DNA from: Thermoplasmata archaeon
GTDB lineage: Archaea; Thermoplasmatota; Penumbrarchaeia; JAEHCK01
Assembly: GCA_020696345.1 (NCBI GenBank)
Contig: JAEHCK010000023.1
Coordinates: 1-45,028 of the forward strand
Direction: 5' to 3'
Length of the DNA stretch: 45,028 nt
In this document: piece by piece, positions 8,491 to 17,483 of the stretch
How the letters are laid out: every line of letters begins with the position of its first letter
Position numbering within the stretch: the first letter of the stretch is position 1
Program-made: the position numbers and the translations under genes
Notes under the pieces: generated by a model
The model's input: only the letters and a program-made list of their open reading frames with translations
Told to the model about the DNA's origin: nothing
Database searches by the model: none

Positions 8491-8510
8491 ATAAAAAATA
8501 TTTAAATAGG
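8491..8510 (+). promoter_or_regulatory. TATA box of the beta-helix gene
   Basis: ATAAAAAATATTTAAATAGG is centred about 27 bp before the ATG at 8531. At the usual archaeal spacing the transcript would begin at or within a few bases of the start codon. The only GGTGA is about 17 nt from the ATG, too far for a normal ribosome-binding site, so a leaderless mRNA is likely. Confidence 0.5.
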
Positions 8511-8530
8511 TGAGAATAGATTAACAATAT

Positions 8531-11500
8531 ATGAATCTGGGGCGGAGGAGAACAACGATATTTGTTGTTGTGATTTTGCTTGGAACATTAATTCCGATAT
8601 TTAACATTCCGGAGTCTTCTGGAGGCTTGAGTGATCCATCTTCATTGACGAATCATAGTTATATTCACATTAATGGTAATAATGGTTTTAATTCTACAAA
8701 TGGAGTAGTTAGAGGGAATGGTACAAAAGAAAATCCGTATGTAATTGAGAACTGGTCAATAGATGCCAAGTTAAAGGATGGAATCAAAATTGAGAATACA
8801 AATCTTAGTTTTACAATCAGAAATTGTTATATTTATAACGCTTTAAGTTCAGGTAATTGGGGAATTTATTTAAATTACGTTAAAAATGGATCAATAATAA
8901 ATAATTCATTAAAAAATAATAACGGTGGAATTGCCATTTATTATTCTTCAAATAATTTTGTTTTGAATAATTCATTGATAAATAATTCAATTAATAATTA
9001 TGAGACTAGTATAATGGTTTGGCACTCCTTATACAATAGAATTGAAAATAATTTCATTAATAATAGTTATTGGGGAATTCGTTTAATTGAATCAAGTGAT
9101 AACTCTATTGAAAATAATAAAGTAATTAATTCTTATTCTGAGGGAATAAGATTTGCTTTTGAAAGTAATAATAATCTAATTTATAATAATACACTGGAAA
9201 ACAATTCTATTGGAATATTTCTATCAGAAGCTACTTATGCTTATAAAAATAGAATTTCAAGTAATTTAATATATAACAATCGAGGCTATGGAATATACCT
9301 ATATAATGCCAATAATTGTACTATTGATTTCAATGTAATTTATAACAATTCACATGGTATAATTCATAATTCATATGCCACAAAGAATAAAATTTTTAAT
9401 AACTATATTTATAACAATGAATTTGGTATAAGGTTTACGGGACCAGACAATATTCTATTTAACAATACTATCTATAATAATTCTTATAATATAGGATTCC
9501 AGACGGTTAAAGATTATTCCTTTAATCAAATAATCTATTCAAATAACACAGTTGATGGAAAACCAATATATTATTGGAATGGCCAGTCAAATAAAACAAT
9601 CCCAAGTGATGCGGGGTTCGTTGGATTACTAAACTGCAATAATATTAAAGTGACTAATTTAACTTTGAAGAAAAATTATCAGCAAATAATTTTAATTTCT
9701 ACAACAAATTGTACTATTGAAAATAATACTATATTTGATTCTTATGATGGAATCTTTTTATCATCATCGAATAATAATTCTTTTAATAACAACACTTTAT
9801 ATAATAATCATTGTGGAATAAATTTATTAAGCTCAGAATATAATTCAATAAGTAATAATAGAGCATTCAATAATACTCTTGGTATATGCCTAAACATTAT
9901 ATCAATAAAAAATAAAATTTATTCAAATAATGCCTTCAATAATTCAAAGGGCATCCTTATAAATGGGAAGCCATTTGATAATGAATTATTTAACAATTAT
10001 TTATTTAATAATATTTATGGAATTCTTTTTCATTATTGGACTTATAATAATTATGTCACTAATAATTCCATTTATAATAATACAATAATGAACAATTCAT
10101 ATGGCATTTCAATCAATAAGACTAATGAATACATAATTTTCAATAATATTATTTGCAATAATTCTATTGCCGGATTAAATTTACAATTGTCTCATAAAAA
10201 TTTGATTTATAATAATTATTTTTCTAATATTAATAACTATAATGTGAGTGGTTGCATTGGTAATGTTTGGAATATTTCTAAAAAATCGGGAAAAAACATC
10301 ATCGGTGGCCCATATTTAGGTGGAAATTATTGGTCAAATTATACCGGCAAAGATATTAACGGCGATGGTTTTGGAGATATTAAAATACCCTATGGCCAAG
10401 GTGATTTCTTACCTTTATGCAATCAAAATGATCTAATTAAACCAAATATAATTGACAAAACCGTAGGATCACCGACTACTGACAAAGATTTCTCTATTAT
10501 TGCTGATGTATTCGATAATATTAATGTTACGGGAATTTATCTGAAATACTGGTTTGACCAAAACGAATCTAATAACGAATCTATGAATCGGATAAATGGC
10601 AATAATCAGAGAGGAAATTATTCTAGAAGCATCTATGTGCCTTTTAATGCTCAAAAACTTAGATATGTTATAAGTGCAGTAGATTATTATAATAATTGGA
10701 ATTGCATAAAAATATTGATAATCAATGTTATTGACGATATAAAACCTGATTATATTCAAGACCTTAGTGATATTATTGCATACACAAACGAGACGTTCAA
10801 CTTTGCGTTACATATTACCGACAACATCGAACCAATCTCAGCCGCAGTCGAATATTATTATGGAAGTTCAAGTCAAAAACTATTCAATACCTTATCAAAA
10901 GACGGTAACTACTTTAACGGCTCGATTCAAATACCAAATTCGTTAGAAAAATTGAACTATCGATTCTTATTCAATGATTCAAACCCTGACAATACAAATA
11001 CAACTAACTTTAAAGAAATTGATGTATTAGATCGGGAGAAGCCAATAGTCATTGCAGGCACAGGCGACATTGAAACAACAACTGGTGAAGATTTTGAACT
11101 TTATGCAAAATTCTCTGATAATATCGGCATTGGTTTGGTAAAGATTTTCTATTCTAATGGGACTGCCTGGTTAGAAAAAGTAATATCCTCCGGTATTGAA
11201 GGAAGATATTCTATACTTATGGAAGACCTGTTAATTGAAACCACCTATGACATCGCACCCTGGAGATATTATTTCTATGCCGAAGACACATCAGGAAATG
11301 GCATCTATTATGGCCGTGAAGACGATCCGTTCATAATCACTGTCATTGACAACGACAAACCAACAGCAAACGCTGGTAACGATATAATTGCGATCGAAGG
11401 AGAGACCGTCACCTTTGATGGTTCCAACTCCACAGACAATATTGGGAACATAGATTTTACCTGGACTTTTGAGTATAATGGAGAACAGAAAAAATTAGAA

Positions 11501-12760
11501 GGCGAGGTGACAAGTTTCGAATTTGAAAAAGAGGGGACCTATGATGTAACTTTAAAGGTCTCTGACGACGCTGGTAACTGGAATACTGATAAATTATCCG
11601 TTATTATTAATCCCGCTCCGCCAGATAAAGATCCACGAGTAGAGCTTACCCATCCACTTAATCAGGCAATATTGCTGGGACCAACAGTTGAATTATCATG
11701 GAAAATTCATGATCTGGACACTGACTTATTGACATATAATGTGTACCTGGGAACTTCTCCAAACCCACCACTTGACAAATCAAAGATTGACACTACCGAA
11801 TTGGATGTACCAATCTTCGATGACTTGGTATATTACTGGAAGGTCCAAGTTTGGGTAGATAATAAACCTGGACCCGTATCGCCCATATGGAGCTTTCAGG
11901 TGTCGCATCCAATACCAAATTTTGATGTGGATATCTCCTCGCAATACACTGATTACGAACTTAACCAGAGCGAATCGGGGACAATAACAGTATCTATTCA
12001 AAACAACCAAGATAAATATTCAGACTGGATAAAGATCGATGTGGATGTAAATGATTTCCCGGATGAATTAACTCTTTCAAAGGATAAATTGTACATTGGC
12101 CCAGGCAAAACACAGGAGGTCTATTTAAATTTCACATTGAATGGATCCACCCCGGTGGGGAGCTATCCATTAACCATTACAGCAACATCCCAAGGTGCTT
12201 TGGAATATGAGCTAGATGTTAAGGATCTTATTACAATCAATATTATTGTTCAGGAAAAAATAATTGATGACAGTGATGGTGATAATCTGCCAGACTGGTG
12301 GGAAGTAGAATGGTTCGGGGATATTGAGATATATATTGCAACCGATGACCCGGATAAGGATGGAAAAGATAATCTCCAGGAATATTTAGATAAAACAGAC
12401 CCCACAAAACCGGATCTTGGACCGGGAGGTGGTAATAAACCAAACAAAGACCCGGAAGATAATTTAGGCATGATCATTGGCTCGGCTGTTGTAATCGTAA
12501 TTATTGGAATTCTATTGCTGGTCTTCTTATTATTTATGCAGAAGAAGAAAAAAGGTGATGGTAACCAACCCGAGATCGAGACTCAAGAGCCGACTGACCC
12601 ACCCACACCATTCGAGCAGACACCAGGTCAACAAACAACCTATCCATATCCACCTCAACAACCGGGGCAAACAACAGAGATAAATACACCTCAAATACAA
12701 CAACCAGTTCAACAACAACCAACTTATTCTCAACCAAGCGTTATGGAATATCCGAAGTAG
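8531..12760 (+). CDS. Giant NosD-like beta-helix surface protein with PKD and membrane anchor
   Basis: A 1409-residue exported protein. A signal peptide (about 1-32) is followed by a long right-handed parallel beta-helix (about 75-600), seen as repeated NNSIxNNxxGIxL-type turns rich in Asn. It ends in the NosD-type motif GGNYWSNYTGKDINGDGFGD near 597. Several Ig-like domains follow, then a PKD domain (about 943-1027), a fibronectin-like domain (about 1034-1124), a CARDB/NEW3-like domain (about 1138-1227), an Asp-rich calcium-binding-like stretch (about 1247-1294), a membrane span (about 1313-1336), and a Pro/Gln-rich cytoplasmic tail of about 70 residues. Beta-helices of this type bind or process carbohydrate, but no catalytic residues can be assigned. 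The helix part is much more AT-rich than the C-terminal half, partly because Asn is encoded almost only by AAT. Confidence 0.9.
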   Translation: MNLGRRRTTIFVVVILLGTLIPIFNIPESSGGLSDPSSLTNHSYIHINGNNGFNSTNGVVRGNGTKENPYVIENWSIDAKLKDGIKIENTNLSFTIRNCYIYNALSSGNWGIYLNYVKNGSIINNSLKNNNGGIAIYYSSNNFVLNNSLINNSINNYETSIMVWHSLYNRIENNFINNSYWGIRLIESSDNSIENNKVINSYSEGIRFAFESNNNLIYNNTLENNSIGIFLSEATYAYKNRISSNLIYNNRGYGIYLYNANNCTIDFNVIYNNSHGIIHNSYATKNKIFNNYIYNNEFGIRFTGPDNILFNNTIYNNSYNIGFQTVKDYSFNQIIYSNNTVDGKPIYYWNGQSNKTIPSDAGFVGLLNCNNIKVTNLTLKKNYQQIILISTTNCTIENNTIFDSYDGIFLSSSNNNSFNNNTLYNNHCGINLLSSEYNSISNNRAFNNTLGICLNIISIKNKIYSNNAFNNSKGILINGKPFDNELFNNYLFNNIYGILFHYWTYNNYVTNNSIYNNTIMNNSYGISINKTNEYIIFNNIICNNSIAGLNLQLSHKNLIYNNYFSNINNYNVSGCIGNVWNISKKSGKNIIGGPYLGGNYWSNYTGKDINGDGFGDIKIPYGQGDFLPLCNQNDLIKPNIIDKTVGSPTTDKDFSIIADVFDNINVTGIYLKYWFDQNESNNESMNRINGNNQRGNYSRSIYVPFNAQKLRYVISAVDYYNNWNCIKILIINVIDDIKPDYIQDLSDIIAYTNETFNFALHITDNIEPISAAVEYYYGSSSQKLFNTLSKDGNYFNGSIQIPNSLEKLNYRFLFNDSNPDNTNTTNFKEIDVLDREKPIVIAGTGDIETTTGEDFELYAKFSDNIGIGLVKIFYSNGTAWLEKVISSGIEGRYSILMEDLLIETTYDIAPWRYYFYAEDTSGNGIYYGREDDPFIITVIDNDKPTANAGNDIIAIEGETVTFDGSNSTDNIGNIDFTWTFEYNGEQKKLEGEVTSFEFEKEGTYDVTLKVSDDAGNWNTDKLSVIINPAPPDKDPRVELTHPLNQAILLGPTVELSWKIHDLDTDLLTYNVYLGTSPNPPLDKSKIDTTELDVPIFDDLVYYWKVQVWVDNKPGPVSPIWSFQVSHPIPNFDVDISSQYTDYELNQSESGTITVSIQNNQDKYSDWIKIDVDVNDFPDELTLSKDKLYIGPGKTQEVYLNFTLNGSTPVGSYPLTITATSQGALEYELDVKDLITINIIVQEKIIDDSDGDNLPDWWEVEWFGDIEIYIATDDPDKDGKDNLQEYLDKTDPTKPDLGPGGGNKPNKDPEDNLGMIIGSAVVIVIIGILLLVFLLFMQKKKKGDGNQPEIETQEPTDPPTPFEQTPGQQTTYPYPPQQPGQTTEINTPQIQQPVQQQPTYSQPSVMEYPK

Positions 12761-12850
12761 AACCCCAGGCATGATGGCCGGTAAGAGTAATGGGTTTTGC
12801 ATAAGCCACGTTTTTTAAGCCATAAAAAAAAATTAATTATAAATACAAAT

Positions 12851-12880
12851 CGCTATATCCCCGAAAGGGGGATACTGCGG
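12851..12880. promoter_or_regulatory. Strong GC-rich hairpin upstream of abiE
   Basis: TATCCCC (12856-12862) and GGGGATA (12868-12874) form a perfect 7-bp stem with a GAAAG loop, extended by CGC/GCG across a small internal loop. It follows the beta-helix gene by about 100 bp and precedes abiEi by about 100 bp. AbiEi proteins bind inverted repeats in their own promoters, so this could be an operator; it could also be a terminator lacking a T tract. Confidence 0.45.
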
Positions 12881-12895
12881 TTGGGAGATCTAAAA

Positions 12896-12970
12896 ATGAC
12901 AAAGTTTATTAATTGCAAGCATTATATCCTGTTTTTAGTGATATTACACTCGCAACTCTTAAGGGGATAA
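12896..12970 (+). other. Short ORF (24 aa) leading into abiEi
   Basis: ATG at 12896 opens a 24-codon frame (MTKFINCKHYILFLVILHSQ...) that stops one base before the abiEi ATG. GGGAG lies eight bases upstream of it. The AAGGGG ribosome-binding site of abiEi overlaps its last codons. It could be a leader peptide that couples translation, or chance. Confidence 0.25.
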
Positions 12971-12971
12971 C

Positions 12972-13775
12972 ATGAAAATCGTTGATGAAATCTATAAATA
13001 CCTAATGTCGAAAGGTGTCGTGACCGTGAAGGAAATTACTAATTTTAGTCGGGAACAGTTTGGATATGATTATAAATATATGTATAAAAAACATATCAAT
13101 CCCTTCCTCAAAAAAGGCCTTTTAAAAAGAATCCGTCGTGGAATGTATTCTGCAGTGAACATTTATCTTGAAGAAAGCCAGCAAGCGGATAGATACATCA
13201 TCGCATCAAAAGTTAGACCAAAGTATTATCTCAGTTATCATACGGCACTTGAGCTTCACGGTTGTGCATATTCTGCATTTTGGACGATCTTCATTTCAAT
13301 TGACAGGTCCGATTATTTTAGACCTTTCGAGTTCGAGGGAATCAAGTACCAACCGGCAACCCAAGCAAATCTGGATATCGAGGTAATGACAATGGTTTAT
13401 AAAAAACGTAAAATCCAAGTTTCATCGCCTTCAAGAACATTTGTGGATTGTGTTCATAGAAGGAATATGGTAAGCGGACTGGAAGAATGTCTGAAAAGTC
13501 TTGATGGGTTGAGAGGAGTGTCTGTCGCAAGTGTTAGAAAAGTGCTTGAAATATACCAAAATAATCTCCTATTAAGGTCTGTTGGATTCATTATTGAGAA
13601 GATGGTAGAACACTCTCCATTCTATGGCCATATCAAAGAAAACGATCTTGATGGATTGGTAGAAAAAGTGGGTAAGACACCAATGTATTTTGAACAAGGA
13701 GTATCGTCTGGACTTAACAAAAGATGGAACATTTATGTTCCTAACGATCTTGAAGGATTGATGAGAGGAATCTGA
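12972..13775 (+). CDS. AbiEi-type antitoxin / transcriptional regulator
   Basis: A 267-residue protein with an N-terminal winged-helix region (about 1-60, KGVVTVKEITNFSRE, then LLKRIRRGMYSAV). It continues with the AbiEi signature region, YLSYHTALELHGCAYSAFW at about 76-94 and SSPSRTFVDCVHR at about 150-162. AbiEi proteins repress their own operon and neutralise the partner nucleotidyltransferase toxin (type IV system). AAGGGG is placed well before the ATG. The next gene starts one base after this stop, so the pair is a single translationally linked unit. Confidence 0.85.
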   Translation: MKIVDEIYKYLMSKGVVTVKEITNFSREQFGYDYKYMYKKHINPFLKKGLLKRIRRGMYSAVNIYLEESQQADRYIIASKVRPKYYLSYHTALELHGCAYSAFWTIFISIDRSDYFRPFEFEGIKYQPATQANLDIEVMTMVYKKRKIQVSSPSRTFVDCVHRRNMVSGLEECLKSLDGLRGVSVASVRKVLEIYQNNLLLRSVGFIIEKMVEHSPFYGHIKENDLDGLVEKVGKTPMYFEQGVSSGLNKRWNIYVPNDLEGLMRGI

Positions 13776-13776
13776 A

Positions 13777-14694
13777 ATGGAACTCAAGGAGTATACACCA
13801 GATATCGTGGAAAAGATAAATAGACTATCGATTATACTTTCAGCTATTGGTGACGCAAAGTTATTGCAGGAGCATCTTTGTCTTTATGGAGGAACAGCAT
13901 TGAACTTGTTGCATTTGAAAGTTGCTCCAAGATTGTCAGAGGACTTGGATTTCAATTACCGCAAAATCGGTGATGAAGATTGGGGGAAAAAGAGAGACGA
14001 GATCGATCATACAATAAAGCGGATTCTTGATACACTAGGATATCCCAATGAAAGTATAAAGATCCAACCACGATACAATCTCAACAGGTTCTTTGTAAGG
14101 TATGAAAATGAGAATGGTAAAAAGGATCTAATTAAAATCGAGATCGGATATATGCGCAGAATCCCGAATTTGATAGAAGATGTTAATATTGATTATCAAC
14201 ACCCATCTTTTCCCAGAACTGTAAAAATTCTTTCACCAAAAAAGGAGGAACTCTACGCCAATAAATTCTCAACAATGTTATCTAGGATGAAAAGAAAACC
14301 AAATATTAGGGATGTCTTTGATGTGGTCACTATATCAGATTTGGACTTTGATCGGGACCTATTTTTAGACATTGTAATGCTCGAAACGATTTTAATGGAT
14401 CTCCGTTACACTGAAATGAAATTTATTCCATTGAATAAAAATGATTTAAGTAATCTGGAGAAATTGCTAGCTATAAAACCAGATATAGAGGTTATTAATC
14501 GTAAATCAAAAACCTTCTTTAAATATGTCCTAACCGATCTTGAAAATAGAAACATTAAAGAATTCCAATCATCATTTTATAAAAATGGAAAGGTAAGACT
14601 TGATCTATTAAAAAACCCTGATGCAATTCATCCAGAGATATCAAATCACCCCCAACTGCTCTGGCTTAGAAAAAAACATAAGATAGAAATTTAA
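13777..14694 (+). CDS. AbiEii-type nucleotidyltransferase toxin
   Basis: A DNA polymerase beta-like nucleotidyltransferase. The family motif is intact: LYGGTALNLL at about 36-45 and SEDLDFNY at about 54-61 with D56 and D58 as metal ligands. A downstream KKEELYANKFSTMLSR segment is typical of the family. AbiEii-class toxins transfer nucleotides to RNA (MenT-type toxins modify tRNA) and cause reversible growth arrest, often as anti-phage defence. The ribosome-binding site GAGAGGAA lies inside the end of abiEi. Length (305 aa) is normal and nothing looks broken, so the system is probably active. Confidence 0.88.
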   Translation: MELKEYTPDIVEKINRLSIILSAIGDAKLLQEHLCLYGGTALNLLHLKVAPRLSEDLDFNYRKIGDEDWGKKRDEIDHTIKRILDTLGYPNESIKIQPRYNLNRFFVRYENENGKKDLIKIEIGYMRRIPNLIEDVNIDYQHPSFPRTVKILSPKKEELYANKFSTMLSRMKRKPNIRDVFDVVTISDLDFDRDLFLDIVMLETILMDLRYTEMKFIPLNKNDLSNLEKLLAIKPDIEVINRKSKTFFKYVLTDLENRNIKEFQSSFYKNGKVRLDLLKNPDAIHPEISNHPQLLWLRKKHKIEI

Positions 14695-14756
14695 ACCTCA
14701 AACTGCTTTTTTATCGATTCCGATCAGGGATCACAATTCAGGGATCAGGTTAATTA

Positions 14757-14815
14757 TCGGTTGGAATTTGGAGCTTATTTGGAATTTGGTACTTGGAATT
14801 TAATTTTAACTTTTA
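14757..14815 (+). repeat. Repeat family C copy
   Basis: TTGGAATTTGGAGCTTATTTGGAATTTGGTACTTGGAATT-type sequence, the same vocabulary as 8320-8365 and the right end of repeat B. No coding potential. Confidence 0.5.
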
Positions 14816-14869
14816 CAATTTACATTTTAACTTCCCTTTTTATGACAGCTTATTATACTATCCATTGTC

Positions 14870-15150
14870 ATAAAAAGGGCTGTCCCCCGATAATAACTGT
14901 CTGATTCATAGATTGCGTACGCATACTCATCAAACTTAACCCAATACCGGGGGTACAATGTACGATATCGGGGTTGGGCTGTGACTCATCGCAAAACGAA
15001 ACACATCGCAAGCTTGTCCAGGGACCCATTACGATACCGAGTATATGTTGCCTTAGTCTTGCACCCGAGATCATCTAGGAATATCACCGGGCCTTCGTGC
15101 CAAGGCGGGAAGAAGATTATCGTTCAGGTGTTATATAATTTGCGGTGGGA
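14870..15150. ncRNA. Unassigned GC-richer island, possible structured RNA
   Basis: A block clearly richer in G and C than its surroundings, with no convincing ORF on either strand. Complementary segments include CCCCGATA (14885-14892) with TATCGGGG (14966-14973), CGATAAT (14888-14894) with ATTATCG (15116-15122) as an alternative closing stem, the palindrome TGCGTACGCA, GTAC-AAT-GTAC, and GCCTT/AAGGC at 15091-15106. I looked for the conserved cores of SRP RNA and RNase P RNA and did not find them. It could instead be a decayed mobile element. The orientation is unknown. Confidence 0.25.
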
Positions 15151-15162
15151 TAGCAATGAACT

Positions 15163-15226
15163 GTCGAGAGTCTAAAGAGTCGAGAGTCTAAGGAGTCGGG
15201 AGTCCATGGAGTCAAGAGTTATGGGA
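15163..15226. repeat. Four tandem 16-bp repeats
   Basis: Four contiguous 16-bp units, from GTCGAGAGTCTAAAGA to GTCAAGAGTTATGGGA, with increasing divergence to the right. They are followed by reiterations of TTAGGGG. No gene is involved. Confidence 0.85.
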
Positions 15227-15268
15227 GTTGTAATTAGGGGTTAGGGGTTACAATTAAGGGGTCGGAAA

Positions 15269-15336
15269 CAGTTGCTAGATGTTAGTTGCTAGTTGCTAGT
15301 TGCCAGTGTAAGATCATTACACTGAAAACTGGCAAC
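15269..15336. repeat. TTGCTAG short repeats and hairpin
   Basis: Several direct copies of GTTGCTAGTT lead into GTTGCCAG (15299-15306), which pairs with CTGGCAAC (15329-15336). The overlapping CAGTGTAA (15304-15311) pairs with TTACACTG (15317-15324), so two alternative stems exist. From about 15400 to the HdrA start at 15668 only AT-rich sequence is seen. Confidence 0.6.
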
Positions 15337-15667
15337 AGATAACTGACCACTGGTTTGAGTTTGGGGGTTTATAGTGTTATAAGCAGTTATTGGGATGATC
15401 AATTTAATGCAGTAATATCGAGATGGTAGGTTGAAGAATGAAGAATTGAAATTTTAAAATGAATGAGACATTGTTGGAACTTTCCACTTTCAAACTTTGG
15501 AAAAGTCGAAGAGTTTTTCAATGTAGAATAATTTTTCTCTAGAAAATTGTTCCAATTTACAATTACCAATATCCTCAACATTATCACATTTACTCTCCCC
15601 TGCACTACATAAAATAATTTAAATAATCACCATACTATTCCTCAAAAACATACTCGGGGAGCGAGAA

Positions 15668-17392
15668 ATGGTCAGATCAGGCGTATTTATCTGCCATTGC
15701 GGCAAGAACATTGCAGGTAGCGTAGATGTTAAAGCATTGGTGAAGTTTGCCAAAGAGCAGGCAGATGTGGTCCATGCCAAGGATAACGCGTTTTTATGTT
15801 CGGAGCAGGGGCAAGAGACAGTTAAGCGTGCAATAAAGAAGCATCAACTTGAGCGTGTGGTGGTTGCCGCATGTGGCGCCGAGCTGCACGGCGAAACGTT
15901 TAAAGGAGTGTTGGAGTCCTCCGGTCTGGAACCCGAGTACCTTGCCATGGCGCATATTAGGAAATTTACCATGGCAACGTCTGAACCTCGTGATAAGATC
16001 CTGCAAAGCTGCAAAAACGAGTTGGCGCGGACGGTGAAACGGTTACGGGTGAAAAAGATACAAAATAAAGTTACAGTTAACCTGGACCAGAGCGCTCTTG
16101 TACTTGGTGGCGGCGTGGCCGGTCTCGAAGCCGCACTGGAGCTGGCTAATAAGGGGTACAAGGTCTACCTAGCCGAGCGCAAGCCGGTGCTCGGCGGTGC
16201 CATGGCGCTCTTATACAAGGTATATCCCACCGATGACTGCGCATCGTGCATACTTGCACCGAAATTAGCACAGGTCATGAACAATAAAAATATTGAAGTA
16301 TTAACCCGGACAAAGATCGAGTCGTTCAAAGGATACATTGGTAATTTTGAGGTAAAGCTAACCAGCTCACCGTTCTATATCTCTCATGCTAAATGCACGG
16401 GGTGCGGTGCGTGTGTTAAGGTCTGTCCGGTGAACATCACGGATAATGAATACCAGTACGGCTTGGGGACACGTAAGGCGATATATATCCCCTACCCGCA
16501 GGCAGTGCCGCATAAGGCCGTACTCGATATCGATAATTGTACGCGGTGTAACGTGTGTTTTAAGGTTTGCAAGCAGGACGCAATATCGTTCAAAGCCGAA
16601 CCCGAGGAGAGAAATATCAAGGTGGGAGGAATTATCGTGGCAACCGGATTTTCCGAGTTCAATCCCGAATCCATTAAAGCATTGGGTTACAAGAGGTACC
16701 CTGATATAATTACACAGCGCCAGTTGATCAGGCTGCTGGACATTGACGGGCCAACTAAAGGTAAATTACTCCAGGTGTCCACCGGGAAGGTACCAAAAAA
16801 CATTGTTATGTTACAATGTGTGGGTTCACGGGACCGGGCAACCAATATCTCCTGCAGCGGCGGTGTGTGCTGCATGGCCGCCCTAAAGCACGCACAGTTG
16901 GTCAAGCACGAGTATCCGAAGACCAATGTATATATCTGCATGCTGGATATGCGCGCATACGGCAAGGGTTTCGAGGAGTATTACCAACAGGCCATGGATG
17001 CAGGCGTGAAGTTTATCCGCGGCAGGTTTGCCGAGATAAAAAGGAGTTCAGAAGAATTTACACTAACTGTAGAGGATATTACCCTGAATGAACTGGTACA
17101 TATCCCAGCAGACCTGGTGGTGCTTTCCACGGCAATGGTTCCCAACCATGGATCGAAAGGGTTGGCACAATTGTTTGGGATCAAAATAGGCACTGACGGA
17201 TTCTTGCGTGAAGCTCATCCAAAACTGCGGCCAGTGGAGACCAACATACGAGGGATATACATCGCCGGTGCGTGCCGCGGGCCGGCTGATATACCAACAA
17301 GTATTCTCCAGGCAAAGGCGGCAGCGTCGGAGGTGGATACCGAACTCAGAAGAAAAGTCGCTAAATTACCGGAGGCAATGGTCAATCGCTAG
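15668..17392 (+). CDS. hdrA: Heterodisulfide reductase subunit A-like flavo-iron-sulfur protein
   Basis: A 574-residue HdrA homologue, the FAD-containing electron-bifurcating or electron-distributing subunit of Hdr complexes. Visible features: N-terminal CHCG (C9, C11); FAD Rossmann motif GGGVAG at 147-152; CASC at 191-194; two 4Fe-4S motifs, CTGCGACVKVCP (C243, C246, C249, C253) and CTRCNVCFKVCK (C291, C294, C297, C301); QCVGSRD at 383-389; and GGVCCMAALKHA near 398. It is shorter than methanogen HdrA, which carries extra C-terminal ferredoxin clusters. No hdrB, hdrC, mvh or formate dehydrogenase gene is in the window, so its partners must be elsewhere. GGGGAG precedes the ATG. The closest metabolic neighbours are the Trx/TrxR pair downstream. 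Confidence 0.93.
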   Translation: MVRSGVFICHCGKNIAGSVDVKALVKFAKEQADVVHAKDNAFLCSEQGQETVKRAIKKHQLERVVVAACGAELHGETFKGVLESSGLEPEYLAMAHIRKFTMATSEPRDKILQSCKNELARTVKRLRVKKIQNKVTVNLDQSALVLGGGVAGLEAALELANKGYKVYLAERKPVLGGAMALLYKVYPTDDCASCILAPKLAQVMNNKNIEVLTRTKIESFKGYIGNFEVKLTSSPFYISHAKCTGCGACVKVCPVNITDNEYQYGLGTRKAIYIPYPQAVPHKAVLDIDNCTRCNVCFKVCKQDAISFKAEPEERNIKVGGIIVATGFSEFNPESIKALGYKRYPDIITQRQLIRLLDIDGPTKGKLLQVSTGKVPKNIVMLQCVGSRDRATNISCSGGVCCMAALKHAQLVKHEYPKTNVYICMLDMRAYGKGFEEYYQQAMDAGVKFIRGRFAEIKRSSEEFTLTVEDITLNELVHIPADLVVLSTAMVPNHGSKGLAQLFGIKIGTDGFLREAHPKLRPVETNIRGIYIAGACRGPADIPTSILQAKAAASEVDTELRRKVAKLPEAMVNR

Positions 17393-17483
17393 TGTAGAGA
17401 GGACCGTTACGATGATCTTACTATTTGAACCACTTGAGAAGTGGAAGGTTAATTCTAATTATTGTTAAACTTAATAACTGCGC

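Noticed and set aside
14870..15150. SRP RNA or RNase P RNA
   Set aside because: The conserved core words of either RNA were not found on either strand by eye.
14981..15175. 64-aa plus-strand and 68-aa minus-strand ORFs
   Set aside because: No ribosome-binding site or family resemblance; composition and pairing fit a non-coding island better.
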